Shown here: positions 20,511-31,822 of the stretch, piece after piece | Numbering within the stretch: position 1 is the stretch's first letter | Layout of the letters: every line of letters starts with the position of its first letter | From: Odontocerum albicorne | Lineage: Eukaryota; Arthropoda; Insecta; Trichoptera; Odontoceridae | Length of the DNA stretch: 64,000 nt | Direction of reading: 5' to 3' | NCBI GenBank assembly: GCA_949825065.1 | Contig: OX463864.1 | Location: forward strand, 16,877,327 to 16,941,326 | The notes under the pieces: generated by a model | Told to the model about the DNA's origin: nothing | What the model saw: only the letters and a program-made list of their open reading frames with translations | Databases searched by the model: none | Made by a program: the position numbers and the translations under genes

Positions 20511-22559
20511 CAATACTATATGAAAATAAATAAAAAATGTTGGTACGTCATATGACGTTTTAACGGGATATTCTACTCTAGAGGCGTTAATTTCGGGTGT
20601 TTTTTCAGACTTAATAAAAAGAAAACTAAAAACATTGCTCCGATGCATTTTTTTACAGTTTGTTAATTGATGATTTGAGAATGTACAAAATAAATGTTGA
20701 ATTTTTTTTTTAATTCAAGATGTTATCAGCTGTCTTGTCATCAAAAAAAAGGGGGGGGGGGGAACTGGTCGACATGATTGAAGCCCTTTTGTAAATCTGA
20801 AACAAAAATATTACACAGTTTCTTGATAAATAATAATGTCATTATAGTTGGTATCAAAGAGAGAAAAAAATCGTGAAATGGCGGCTGTCGGAAAAACAAA
20901 TCCATTTTTGTACCCTTTTTTTTCAATTATAATTTTTTTTAAATAGTGAAAAAAATGTTTTTGTATTTTCCAAGGTAGTGACGATATAAAAACATTTATC
21001 AAAGTTTCATACCAAATTTGATGGCAATCGGTTGGATAAAACTTGAGATTTTATGTCGACCAAGTCGAAAAAAGTAGTCTAGTCAAAAACGGTGCGTTCC
21101 TGCGTCATTTATAGCTATAATTTCGTAAATATTGAGAAATTTAAAATTTCCTTTTGAGGACATATTCTTAAAAATATGCAAAAATGTTTTTTTTTCAAAT
21201 GTCTAGAGTACAATAATCCCTTAAGTCATTATCAACACACAAAAATACATCAAGGAGAGATCAAATTTTTAACGAAGTTTTCTCATCACATACCTGTGTT
21301 GTTAATGTTTTTTCTTCTTCTGTTAAATCGAGAAATAAATTGGCGTTTTTTAATTTTTCATTTTATTCATATTTTCTTTATGAAGTTTATTGATCATTAA
21401 AATATGAATTTTCTATAATATTATAGAAATATGACACGGTTTTATTACGAATTTCATAACATCGTCAAATAATAGCGTCAAGTCAATGATAACGACCAAG
21501 ATTCGTTCGCCATTTTACCGAAATAATGATGGCATGTGGCTGAATTGCCACTTTTCCAACTGTCCCACATGGAATACGCCATTATTACATATTCATTTGT
21601 AAGTAACAATATTGTCCTTTTTCGTATGTGGATGGATATATTCTCTCTAGGGATGTGCCGAGCTTTGGTGTGATCTAAAATTCGAATACCGAAAGTCTGT
21701 GAGACATAATAACCATCAACAATTATCATCATCTCAGTCGTTTCTTTACTGAGGGTCATGATCTGTGGGATGTTGGTGGTTCAAATTGCAATGTCTTCGC
21801 ATCTCTTGGTCACTTGCCGTTTGCATGGCAGGGTGCAAGATAATTTATTCACATGATAACTCCATCTTTCTGACGCTCTACCTCTTCTTCCAGGCTTACT
21901 TCCTATGGTCTCAGGGAACGCTGGAAGCATATGAAGAACGACCGTTGTACCGTCACATTTATGGGTTACGCTTAAAAATGTCTGACTTAACGTGTTTTTT
22001 TAAATGATCGAAGTTCAACAAGATTTCATATTTCTCATTGATTTCAAAAATATTTGCTTAATTATTCTTCTTGTTGGTCGATTCCTCATGACTGACGATG
22101 GTGATCTCTCTGGATCATCTGTCCAACTCTGCCTTCGATTATTCTCCACCTTTCCCTACTTGGAACCTCTTATTGTGCTGCAGTTATAGAAGTTTCTTCA
22201 GTATTTATAGTACTTCAGTCATTGGGTTGGCGTTCTACCTTTGCCTCGTCGACCCTCTAACAGTTCTTCCTCTCTCGTATAATACTCTGCTTTTCTTATC
22301 CGTAGCTGTGATGTGAATATATTGAAGAACGTGGGTTCACACTCTATCTCAACCAATCCGTGTTTTCTATGGACTTCATAATGTAGCATATCTTCAAAAA
22401 TGTTTTGTAATCTTCTTTTTTTCACTTGATATTATTCCATAATACATTTAGGATCACCTGATTAGATCGTCTTCTCTATATCTAGAAAATCGCTTGAGAT
22501 AAACCACATAGGTACAATCTCAACTTTAATATATGGCCTTCTTGGGTTTCTTTCTGCGG
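20511..22559. other. Unassigned AT-rich span
   Basis: No recognisable gene or element. There is a homopolymer pair (poly-A then poly-G, 20742-20761). Frames at 21478-21759 and 22098-22316 have no recognised motif. Text such as CATTTATGGGTTACGCTTAAA near 21950 may be decayed LINE, but I cannot support a call. Confidence 0.4.
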
Positions 22560-23260
22560 ATGTTTGGGGTTGCTTATTCTTTTATTAACCTTTTTGTACG
22601 GATTTCTCCTGTTATGCAAAGATGATCATTGTATAAATAGGCCAAAACCCATATGATGGCTGTCGTCAAAGAAAGAATACAAGAATTGAATTTTGAATAC
22701 AAGAGAGCGAGAGACGAATACTTAGATTATCTGCGAAAGTAATTCGAAATTCGATCCTCGGTGGGTCCATGATAGATGAACGAATTTTAAATACCTAGCT
22801 AACAATTTTTGAACCGGTGTAAAAGGGGACGATGTATAAATGATACATATATGCAAATTCTATATTTATGAATATATATTTTCATAAATGTAGAATTTGT
22901 TTTACTTTCGTGAATATTTCACGGGTTGCAACTAGTCTGCTACTAATTAGCTAGAGTATGTTTATCCACATTATCACGCAGTTGGTTCAATATCTCTATA
23001 TCACGCGTGACAGAGTGTTAAGCCATGATATTAGTTCTGTAAATTGGTATGTAGATAAGGTGATTCCTGACACGGCTATATTTATCGAGGACGTATAAAT
23101 TTAGTGCTTCTAGTATCGCGCAAGTACTTTAAAGAAGAATTCGTAGCCTTCAGCCTTCAATGTCTGCAGCATTTCACCGCCGCATCATCTCATCCTATCA
23201 GAGGAGTCGCGCTTCCTGGACTTTATATATTATTGGTGCCACTTTGGTTGTGCTATGGAA
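22560..23260 (-). pseudogene. LINE-J fragment, decayed
   Basis: It follows the forward-strand text of 37481-38130: TTTGTACGGATTTCTCCTGT at the left, ATATCACGCGTGACAGAGTG in the middle, GCCATGATATTAGTTCTGTA, and GGACGTATAAATTTAGTGCT at the right. The corresponding minus-strand protein is the YRTN(I/M)MAKHSV...DIL-like C-terminal segment. An about 300-bp insertion of unassigned sequence separates the first and second matching blocks. The frame is lost. Confidence 0.6.
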
Positions 23261-24189
23261 ACACCCGTTTCTCATTTTGTTCAATTTAGTGACGCCTATA
23301 AACCATTGGAAAATGCGCATCCCTGCATTATGGATATTTGTTTTAGAGGGCAAGCTTTTCTTTGGAAATTATTCAATTCGTGTGTTTTTTATTATGATTT
23401 CGAATCATCATAATTCCTATAATTTATGTCAAATCTTTCGGTTGTATTTCCTTTAAGAATATCGGTTCGATTACTTTTCACATCCCTAATCTCTTCCTTG
23501 TTCTTGTCTAGGACATATACGGATTCTCTCCGAATCCAAGGAAATTTCTCTCATCTAATGTAATAAGTTTCCGTCGATGCTTTTATTTTAATGTGTTTCC
23601 GGAGAAATAAATACGAATTTGAGGGAATTTTCTCGAAATAACATCCATTTCATTTGTGTTTTATTAGTTATCCGAAGTGGATAGATAATATCAATTACGA
23701 ACAGAGGGAGTATTTTCACGTCTTGCCCCTGGGCTTTTTGGGATATTTTGATTAACCCTTACCTACTCCCGAGATTAGGTTTTGTTCTTTTGGTACAGTC
23801 ACGTGTTGCAGGTGTTGGTTGATGAATTTCAGATCTGATTTGTTGTTAATGCGTCAAAATAAGAAATGTTTTTTTTTTGTGAATTTAATTTCGATATAAT
23901 TGACAATTATGACATGTTTTTCTTTTCTCTGTATATATTCTCCTGTCGGTTTAAAAATGTTTTTCAACAGGGTTTACAATTTTGCTATTTCCATTGCTTT
24001 CTTTATGGCTGGACGCTTAACATCTTTTCTAAGGTTTCGGGTTGAGTTTCCAATGATTCCTCAATCATGTAGAATCCTAGAGGAATCTAGATCTCCCTAA
24101 TAGTTGAGCGAGTCCAAATGAAATTTCTGCGTACCCTTATTGTAAAAAGTGTTGATTTTACCCGAGTCTCGATCCCACATTTTTATTGG
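23261..24189. other. Unassigned spacer
   Basis: No recognisable feature. Confidence 0.4.
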
Positions 24190-24491
24190 GGTTGTTTAGA
24201 TATTACTCCTTAGTGTTAGAAGAGTATATATGCGAATTGCTAACAGGAAAAAAACTCCTTGTCAGCTGGCAAAAAATTGTTAATTATTTACGTCATCGTG
24301 AATTGAGAATGTTGTTGGTGCCGTATTCACGAATTGGGATATTAAACGCGTCACAACTCGTACACAGAATTACCTCATTGGAAGAATTTTCCTATTTTGA
24401 TAGCTTGTATATCGCGAAGGATAAATTGAGGATTGAACTTCTTAATAAATACTCTAAAGGTATAACTGAGATACTTCACAGGAAAGCTTGA
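24190..24491 (+). pseudogene. LINE ORF2 C-terminal fragment
   Basis: An open plus-strand frame with GKKLLVSWQKIVNYLRHREL, LVPYSRIGILNASQLVHRIT and AKDKLRIELLNKYSK. It is homologous in layout to the minus-strand fragment at 10061-10262 (NYLRHCKLR...VDKLRIDLLN). C-terminal end only, with no RT or endonuclease domain. It could be an old LINE-J relative. Confidence 0.5.
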
Positions 24492-24544
24492 ATTTTATTG
24501 TTCCTGTTATACATAGGGTAGGGAATACCGTCGTCCCTTAATAT

Positions 24545-24970
24545 TGTCAACATGCACGGTCAACGACCGACGAAACGAACTTTGGATATGTCCAAAGTTC
24601 GCATACCAGAACACTAATATTGTTTACACGAAAATAATATTTACGTTGCATTCCACGGTAGAAAGAGAACGCATCGCGTTGTCTCACCGTTTCGCCGATA
24701 AATATTCTACCCACTATATTGTTCGCAACGTATGCAAACGCCTCTGCACGCGCAGGAGTGAGATAAAGTATATAGTGCGGGCGCATTCACGCACATCTAT
24801 AAATACCTACTTATCGACAAATAAAGATTATTATTCACTTGACCATTCATTGCTGTTTACTATTCATTGATTGTTCACTCTCACTTTCCGCATTCCTGAA
24901 TCCACGTATTTTATTTTAAATACAAAACAATCATAATCATCACGACGTATCAATAAAGCATCCCGCTAAA
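24545..24970 (+). mobile_element. LTR of a Ty3/gypsy-like retrotransposon (5' LTR, body lost)
   Basis: A roughly 426-bp GC-richer block starts TGTCAACATGCACGG. It holds a TATAAAT box (24798-24804) and AATAAAG signals (24820 and 24952). It is followed directly by a primer-binding site. The phrase CATCCCGCTAAA occurs at the LTR end and again at about 25062. No gag or pol follows; the leader fades into unassigned sequence by about 25100. No second LTR was found in the window. It is read as a truncated or recombined element. The exact 3' edge is uncertain because the usual terminal CA is not evident. Confidence 0.65.
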
Positions 24971-24971
24971 C

Positions 24972-24985
24972 TGGTGACCCCGAAC
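24972..24985 (+). other. Primer-binding site, tRNA-Trp-like
   Basis: TGGTGACCCCGAAC begins like the 3' end complement of tRNA-Trp (TGGTGACCCCGAC), the primer typical of CsRn1-type Ty3/gypsy elements. One extra A separates it from a perfect match. Confidence 0.6.
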
Positions 24986-25099
24986 GAAAAGGAACACAGA
25001 ATTCGACTAAAGCGAATACAGCGATGTCAACAACATCATCATCGCGACGTCCCACTACGAACATCCCGCTAAAATAGTATCATAAAGCAATAACAGCAA

Positions 25100-26319
25100 T
25101 ATAAGGGGTGACTAGATAGTTGAACGTGCAGAGATGGGGTTTCTTGAACGAAAGTAGCATTGAATGTTATTGTGAGGCTATACAGGAGACACAACACATG
25201 CTGGTTTGTCCCAACATGCTCTGGACAGAACCTGATTGATGCGAATAATAGTTTCCGACTACTAGAAACATGCGGCATAATTAATAATTAATGGTCTGGA
25301 TACGGACATTTATTATTATTAATTTTATTTTTATTTTTAAAGAAAAAATACTTTATAACGTTTATAAAAAAACAAACAAAAATACAAAACACAATAAAAT
25401 AATACATAAGTAAGCAAGTACACAAGTTGAAATGATTACAAGTAATACAATTTACATACAGTTGACTACACGATACGGGGCTGTCTCGAGTTAGCTACCC
25501 GCACCTCACCACATCAATGCGAAAATAATAGTTCAGTACAAATTCGATGCTTTATTGATTCTGCGGTCAGCTTACTTTTATAAAAAGGAAATAATAATAT
25601 TTTAATTATACTTTTATTTTAGTTTTTCTTGCAAAATGCAGTGTATATAATGTAATTGTGTCAAAACTGTCAAATAAAATAAATTGCCAACTACCGATCG
25701 CCGTACAACTCGTAAAAATCTTCAGACTACAAAACGATTTTCTTCCAAGCTTAACAATCACCTATCGCCTCCCTGTTCCTCTAGTTTCATTTACTGTGAT
25801 CGTAAAAAATAATCTGTTTTTATTTTCCATGCTCTCTCTCTTCTTCTTCATCTCCGCTGTTAAAAGATTCCTCGGTCTTCGTAATTTTCTTATTCAAATA
25901 AGCATTAAAAAGTTTTCGTTTTATTGAAATAATAACCGAAGCTAATAAATTTTCATTGAGCTCCTAAATCCAATAATAAATTCTCATTAAATTATTTTCA
26001 GATTCGAAGTTAATCATAAAATAAGTAAAAAATAATATGCTAGCGACATGAATTGGACCTAAATAATATTTATTACCATATTTATTCGGCAATTGTACGA
26101 ATTGTTTTGGCAATATTTCATTGAATAGTCAATATAATTTATATTCTCTCCCTCTCCCGCTCCTCTCCTCGCGGATTCTTATTGAATTTCTCTCACGTAA
26201 TCTGCGTAAAATATTTCGCATTGGCCGTCTATTGGACGGTGGTGGCAAGTACTCCGGGGAAGGGGGCAATAAATAAATTATCGCTGTATCTTTTTACCGA
26301 CGCTCTGGAGCGACTCCGG
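25100..26319. other. Unassigned spacer
   Basis: No recognisable gene. A-rich text at 25330-25480 may be an old LINE tail in minus orientation, unsupported. Confidence 0.4.
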
Positions 26320-26540
26320 ATCGTCTATGATGCAGAGACAACCAATCTTTTCTCAAATAATAACAGTTACACCACTACCTTCCTATCCTCATCGTTCATT
26401 TGTCGCCACCATCGGGACGACATCCTCATCCAAAGTCATGGTGATTGAACAGTGTGACAGGAAAAGTAAATGCGATATATTGGTGAACAATGAAAGATTG
26501 GATAAATTTGAGGAATTTTTCTATTTGGGTAGTATTTCAT
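26320..26540 (+). pseudogene. RTE-B LINE fragment, end of RT domain
   Basis: The plus-strand frame contains SSSKVMVIEQCDRKSKCDIL, then VNNERLDKFEEFFYLGS. The K-T/S-K-V-M-V ... V-N-x-E-x-L-x-x-x-x-x-F-x-Y-L-G-S pattern is the conserved segment just after the YADD-containing palm of RTE-type reverse transcriptases. No catalytic residues are included. Truncated on both sides. Confidence 0.65.
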
Positions 26541-27422
26541 ATCTGCCTGCTCTGTTCTCTCTGATTGTGTTCGATTCAAGTGCTCTTAACTAGGGTTGTC
26601 ATATTTTTAAACGAAGGACTTCGACAATATAGTATGATTCAAAATCTAGGGCAAACTAGGACATATATTTTACCTAAAAAAACTATGACAAAACTAGCAC
26701 ATATGAAGTATTTCTTTTCTTCGATGATGATTTTTTATTTCTTTTCTACTCACATACGAGTTCATACGTGAAATCCATTTTTATGTATTTCTTTTTTCTA
26801 ATTTTTATCAAGATACGTGTTAAGTTTTCAAATCCAATAAATAATTGAAATCAAAGTGTAAAATGACCAAAATCTCATAAAATACATTTATTATACGAGT
26901 ATTATCATGATATGCATTGTGCATATGGAATGTAATGTAAATAATATATATAGTAGTACATTAGTTTTTCTAAATCCCTGTTACATTAAGAAATCTTCCC
27001 CTGACATGTTCGGGGAAGTCCGGACACATAAAAACCCTACCTTAACGAATTATTTTATTATTATTGAGAACGTGATGACTTGAAAAGTTCTATTGCATAA
27101 CAATGTATGTTAAGAGCTCCGAGAAAGAAAAACATTTTATACAATTTCACATTATTTATATATAGTACGAGTATAATACAAATTGTGTACATAAAATAAT
27201 GGTATCGGTACTACAGGGCCGTACAGTTGCATTTTTTAGTGTGTCGAACTTATTGTACATTTAAAAAAAAAATCTTATTTGGTTTTATAGTTTTTTCTTA
27301 TTGTTTGATTTTTACATTATTAATGATTTGAATATTATTCCATACCCAATTGAGCTACGGTATCATTTTAATACAATTGTCATTGCGATGAGTAAGTCAA
27401 CTCACTTAACGGCAATATATGT
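26541..27422. other. Unassigned spacer
   Basis: No recognisable feature. Confidence 0.4.
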
Positions 27423-27609
27423 AGTACCCGGCGGTAAGTAATACACATCGGGCTTAAGAAAGAGACTGTCGGTTTGTAGGGCGTCGTCTCTGTCGCACGA
27501 TGCGATTGACAAATCGCGATGGAACACGTGTATGAATGACAGAGACGACGCTCTACAAACCGACAGTCTCTTTCTTATGACCGATGTGTATTACTTGCCG
27601 CCGGGTACT
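27423..27609. mobile_element. Hairpin MITE with near-perfect 78-bp arms
   Basis: The left arm begins AGTACCCGGCGGTAAGTAAT and the right arm ends ATTACTTGCCGCCGGGTACT. The match continues through GAGACTGTCGGTTTGTAGGG and its reversed partner to the CGACAGAGACGACG region, with only a few mismatches over about 78 bp and a roughly 30-base loop. Near-identity of the arms implies recent insertion or gene conversion. No open frame of note. The superfamily is not assigned because the target duplication is ambiguous (GTAC-rich flanks). Confidence 0.75.
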
Positions 27610-27624
27610 GTACTTGATTTCTAT

Positions 27625-27720
27625 GTTGATCTCCTTTGCCTAGTTTTTAAGACGCTTGTCTTTCATCCGAGGGTTTCAGATTTGATTCTTGATGGTATTA
27701 AGAAAAAAACAAGGATAATA
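27625..27720 (+). repeat. tRNA-headed SINE, decayed
   Basis: ATCTCCTTTGCCTAGTTTTT, AAGACGCTTGTCTTTCATCC, then box-B-like TTTCAGATTTGATTCTTG and a short A-rich linker. Same head as 20311, 16 bases after the MITE. Confidence 0.6.
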
Positions 27721-29289
27721 GTCTGCTTAGAAGAGTTCGTTTGTTGATAATACCGCCAAGCGCTAAACGTGCGCAATTGTTGTTGCCTGTTCACATGTGG
27801 TAGTATTTCTAACACGTACGATAGTGAATTGTGAGTTTCTTGCTGGAGCCGAGGACTATATTATTTAGCGACCATACTCTTCAGCAAGTATTTTGTCATC
27901 AATTCTTATATGTCTAGGGGTACATAAGCATAAATGAAAATATATATATTTTTTTTAATTATACAGTCTGTAGTGTATTATCCCTGGTTTTGTGGGGAAA
28001 TATGAAGATAGGGTGTGAGAACCAGGGGGATGTTGCGTGGCTGAGCTTAGACGGGGGACTGGTGATCATCTTTAATTTCACTAATTTATACGTTCAAATC
28101 CCCGGCTAACCCTGTGCGCCTGATACTGTGCCTTTTTGTACTCACGGAATTCGGAAGTATGTTCCTGATGAATAAATTGATAGGAAATTTATTAAATGTT
28201 TCGTCTTTAACGTTGGATTTCCATATAAGAATATTTAACAAAAAAATACTTTGTTATTCCTCTAATCATATTAATCCCCGCTTCACGCATTTCTGCCTCC
28301 TATTCCGAGGCTCTCTTCAAGCGGAATAATCCCGGTTTATTAAGAGAGCAGTGCTTAGGTCCGACTGGTATCATGTTACATCGAAATTGTGTTTGTGATC
28401 TGTTGATCGAAAGTTATTAATCTAAATCAATAATAATAATGTGCTATTAAGGTGACACCTGTTTTTAGATTTTCCATTTTTTTCCCATTTCGGATGAACT
28501 TCAGACCGTTCTGGATAAGTCTAGGGAATTATTATATTTGAGGAAACTGCTTTGTATGACCTTGTATGGAAGATTTTTTTTCATATAGAGTTTTAACATG
28601 AAAAACCCGTTTTCAGGCTTTATATTTGTACACATCATTTTTTTTTTAATGATTTTTTTTATATGGGTTTAACAAATATACGTCCATATATAATATGTCC
28701 TACATTTATTTGCCCGCATTTTCTCTGACACAAGCCTTTGTTCACTATTTCTCATTTCCTATTGTAATTTCGCAAAACCATTAATTTTTAACGCCTCACC
28801 TTTGACACCTGGAAAGCACATCTTTCTGTTCCTCAGGGGCCGACAATTTCACAACCTGCCTTATCCTACTATCTCAGGAGAAGAGTCACAATAAAAGTTG
28901 AGCTCAAAGACCGCGTAAAAGTTGTTCCAACCCCTCGGGACTGTATTCGGCTTGACGTTATAGTTTATATTATATTTTTACTACCCTTCCCTCGAGGGGG
29001 TTGTACTAGACATACGCTTTTACTGGGGAAGATTTCCTCTAAACCACTTAAAGTTTTCTTCGCAGTGTTTGTTACAGTTTCTAAATCCGTTTTCGACAAG
29101 ATTTTAAACTTAGTGTTTAGTTTCAAATCAATCACAAACAATGTAAAATCTATTGTACTTAATTCCGTGTTTAAGAATAGGTATTGACATAGTAAAGATT
29201 TAATATTTTTAATTGTTAATAATTTCATAGTTCAAGGTTTAGTATTGTAAATATTTTTGTCTTTACGTAAGTTAATTATTTATTATACT
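27721..29289. other. Unassigned spacer with one tRNA-like scrap
   Basis: Around 28034-28110, GCGTGGCTGAGCTTAGACG and TACGTTCAAATCCCCGGC are A-box-like and B-box-like, but no cloverleaf can be drawn. The rest is unassigned. Confidence 0.4.
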
Positions 29290-29900
29290 CGTATATACAT
29301 ATATATCATCATACCGTGACCCTCCTTTCGGGGTAGACAGTGAGAACAGATCTCTAAACTTTTTTATCCAAGCACACAACTATCGTCCTATTCCTTCACA
29401 TTCATACATCTCATGCAAAATTTTCTGGTATCACAAATCTAGTCCATTTGATCCAGCCACGCTTTCCTCGGTCTACCTTTTCCACGCACACATTGCTCTT
29501 TTGACTTGTATACTACCCTATTTATTGTTTCTTCATTCATTATCTTTATTTATCCAAACTATCTTAAAGCTCCTTTCTTCATCGTACTGAAAAACATTCA
29601 TTTTATACATGTATTAATTTCTGATATCTACATTTCACCTTCTTTCATACGTTGCCACTTCACAATGTTTCCTTAGTGCACATATTTCCACCGCATGAAT
29701 CTTACTTTTATCTTTCTTCTGCCAAGTCAAAGTATTACTTCCATACGTCAAGGTGGTCACCAGCATATTATTATATATTGTCATTTTTGGTGCTGTTGAT
29801 ATTGCGCGATTGTCGCAATTAACATTAAGTGCTCTGTTTACCTTCTTTCCTGTTGCAACCTTACTTTCAATGCCCATAAATAGGAATGAAGCCAATCAAA
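29290..29900 (-). pseudogene. RTE-B LINE, longest 3' fragment
   Basis: The forward strand starts with ATATCATCATACCGTGACCC (reversed 3' UTR), followed by the reversed GR-rich linker and FGHVERM segment. A minus-strand frame at 29635-29895 then gives GKKVNRALNVNCDNRAISTA, MTIYNNMLVTTLTYGSNTLT and KSKIHAVEICALRK. The G-x-x-V-N-x-A-L ... V-L-V-P-T-L-x-Y-G-S-E-x-W ... I-x-A-V-E-M-R-x-L-R order is the post-RT region of RTE-like LINEs. Stops and shifts are present. This copy is uninterrupted at the site where a SINE inserted in the copy at 56620. Confidence 0.7.
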
Positions 29901-30189
29901 CGAAGAGCTAATCGCGCTGAATAAATACACAACTATTGGGGGCATATACACTACACTACTCCTGAATGTATCATATATCGGAAGATCTACAAGTACAAAG
30001 GTTTTTTTTTAATTCATCTTCCTTTGGTAATTTTGTTGCTGTTTTCTTACCAAATATGTTTTTCTTAATGCAAGGATGTATCTTATCTGATGCTCGCAGC
30101 CTCCACTTTTCATTACTTAAACTCAACTTTTATATGTATTTATTATATAATATTTTTAATCTGTCAATAATAGTGGGTTTAAATACCGA

Positions 30190-30261
30190 GTTAGTACGCC
30201 TTTAAGGAGAATCTGCTCTCTAAACGGTGCTTTTAAATGTGTCCATTTATTATTATTTATA
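30190..30261 (+). repeat. Dispersed 3'-end motif used as mariner target
   Basis: GAATCTGCTCTCTAAACGGT, GCTTTTAAATGTGTCC, then an ATT-rich tail ending in the TA used by the mariner at 30262. It matches 40885-40960 and 12590-12660 (minus). Confidence 0.55.
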
Positions 30262-30292
30262 TTAGGTCCTTACATATGAAATTGGCGTTTTG
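30262..30292 (+). repeat. Left terminal inverted repeat of mariner
   Basis: The 31-bp left TIR is the exact reverse complement of 31518-31548. It is the binding site expected for the element's own transposase. Confidence 0.95.
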
Positions 30293-30450
30293 CCGTACTG
30301 GCAACTTTGATCTCAAATATCTTCTCTTTGGTTAGGAATTCCAAATTAAAATTTATACAGCTATTTACTCAAGTATTTGTGTTTCGAAAATTATAATTCA
30401 TTTGTTTTTTCCTCAATTGTTTTTTTTCTTTGCGTCACTCAGTTTACAAA

Positions 30451-31470
30451 ATGGAAAACTTGAAATATCGCGTTATTTACGAGTACGAGTTCCACCGTGG
30501 CACCAGTGCTGCAGAAACGGCTCGAAGGATTAATGATGTGTATGGCGACGGTGCCGCAAAAGAAAACACAGTGCGTTTTTGGTTCCAACGTTTTCGTTCT
30601 GGAAATTTCGACCTGCAGAACAAGCCCTGTGGACGGCCGGAGACCAAAGTTGATAATGAAGAATTGAAGGCTATTGTGGAAGCGGATCCATCGCAAACCA
30701 CGTCCGAGTTAGCTGCAGGCTGCGGTGTTAGTGATAAAACTGTTTTAATCCACTTGAAGCAAATTGGGAAGGTGAAAAAGCTTGAAAGGTGGGTACCTCA
30801 CGAATTGAGTGAAGCAAATCAACAAACGCGCGTTGACTGCTGCGTTGCATTACTCAACCGGCACAATAATGAAGGGATTTTGAATCGAATCATTACCTGT
30901 GATGAAAAGTGGATCCTTTATGATAATCGGAAGCGCTCATCGCAATGGCTGAACCCTGCCGAACCAGCCAAACCATGCCCCAAGCGAAAATTGACTCCAA
31001 AAAAGTTACTTGTGAGCGTTTGGTGGACTAGTGCTGGTGTCGTTCACTACAGCTTTCTTAAATCTGGCCAGACGATTACGGCAGATGTCTATTGTCAGCA
31101 ACTGCAAACCATGATGGAAAAGCTAGCTGGTAAACAACCGAGGCTGGTTAATCGCTCTAGGCCACTGCTGCTTCATGATAACGCTAGACCACACACTGCA
31201 CAACAGACGGCTACCAAATTAGAAGAGCTTCAATTGGAATGTCTAAGACATCCACCGTACTCTCCGGACCTTGCCCCAACAGATTACTATTTTTTTCGAA
31301 ATTTGGATAACTTCTTGCAAGGGAAAAAATTCAACTCCGATGGGGCAGTCCAAACCGACTTCAAAGATTTTATTGATTCCCGTCCGAATGGTTTTTTTAG
31401 TAAAGGGATCGATGAACTACCTATGAGATGGCAAAAGTGCATAGATAGCAATGGTACATACTTTGATTAA
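30451..31470 (+). CDS. Mariner transposase, intact, 339 aa
   Basis: Cut-and-paste DNA transposase that would bind the element's terminal repeats, excise it, and insert it at TA in the nucleus. I chose the start at 30451 (MENLKYRVIYEYEFHRG), because mariner transposases normally begin just ahead of this helix. An in-frame ATG seven codons upstream (30430) would add MRHSVYK. Residues 1-115 form the two helix-turn-helix motifs (SAAETARRIN..., then ELAAGCGVSDKTVLIHLKQI). The linker motif WVPHEL stands at 114-119. The DD34D catalytic triad is D151 (TCDEKW), D243 (HDNARPH) and D278, preceded by YSPDLAPTD. The C-terminus is W-x-K-C-I-D-S-N-G-T-Y-F-D, as in the cecropia/Hsmar1 group. No stop or frameshift. 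A TATTTATAATTC-like AT-rich stretch upstream could act as promoter, unproven. Confidence 0.95.
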   Translation: MENLKYRVIYEYEFHRGTSAAETARRINDVYGDGAAKENTVRFWFQRFRSGNFDLQNKPCGRPETKVDNEELKAIVEADPSQTTSELAAGCGVSDKTVLIHLKQIGKVKKLERWVPHELSEANQQTRVDCCVALLNRHNNEGILNRIITCDEKWILYDNRKRSSQWLNPAEPAKPCPKRKLTPKKLLVSVWWTSAGVVHYSFLKSGQTITADVYCQQLQTMMEKLAGKQPRLVNRSRPLLLHDNARPHTAQQTATKLEELQLECLRHPPYSPDLAPTDYYFFRNLDNFLQGKKFNSDGAVQTDFKDFIDSRPNGFFSKGIDELPMRWQKCIDSNGTYFD

Positions 31471-31517
31471 ATAAATATATTATATTAAAAAAAAATCAAC
31501 TTTATGTTCCTCCCAAA

Positions 31518-31548
31518 CAAAACGCCAATTTCATATGTAAGGACCTAA
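31518..31548 (-). repeat. Right terminal inverted repeat of mariner
   Basis: Exact reverse complement of 30262-30292, followed by the TA target duplication. Confidence 0.95.
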
Positions 31549-31714
31549 TATTACAATATATAAAGTACATTCAAGACAAACAACATAGATCGAATTGTAA
31601 GAAATTCAAAGATAAGATTTTTTACTATTTCTTGTTCAAGAATTTGAGTTAAAAGGTTCAAGCCCCAAAAATATTATAAAATGTATGGAAATATGTAAAT
31701 TAGTCCCTAATATA

Positions 31715-31822
31715 AATAAAATGTGATAATAATAAGTCCTATTTTTAGGTGATAATAATAAGTCCTATTTTTAATAATAAGTCCTATTTTTAGGTGATAA
31801 TAATAAGTCCTATTTTTAAAAT
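31715..31822. repeat. 26-bp tandem repeat, about 4 copies
   Basis: The unit GTGATAATAATAAGTCCTAT plus TTTTAG repeats; one copy is shortened to about 17 bp. Confidence 0.8.

Larger units (their letters stand above)
30262..31548 (+). mobile_element. Intact mariner element, cecropia type, 1287 bp
   Basis: Perfect 31-bp terminal inverted repeats (starting TTAGGTCCTTACATATGAAA, ending GGCGTTTTG, at 30262-30292 and 31518-31548) are flanked by TA (30260-30261 and 31549-31550). One uninterrupted transposase gene lies inside. Element length is typical of full-length mariners. The terminal sequence and the transposase both fit the cecropia/Hsmar1 group. Intact frame, perfect terminal repeats and clean TA flanks make this a young and possibly active copy. 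Confidence 0.95.

Noticed and set aside
20742..20761. Poly-A/poly-G tract as a regulatory or telomeric element
   Set aside because: A simple homopolymer run, possibly a sequencing-prone site; no repeat unit of an insect telomere is seen.
28034..28110. tRNA-Leu-like gene
   Set aside because: Box-like phrases exist but no cloverleaf can be drawn by eye.
30439..30701. Minus-strand frames over the mariner gene
   Set aside because: Shadows of the plus-strand transposase.
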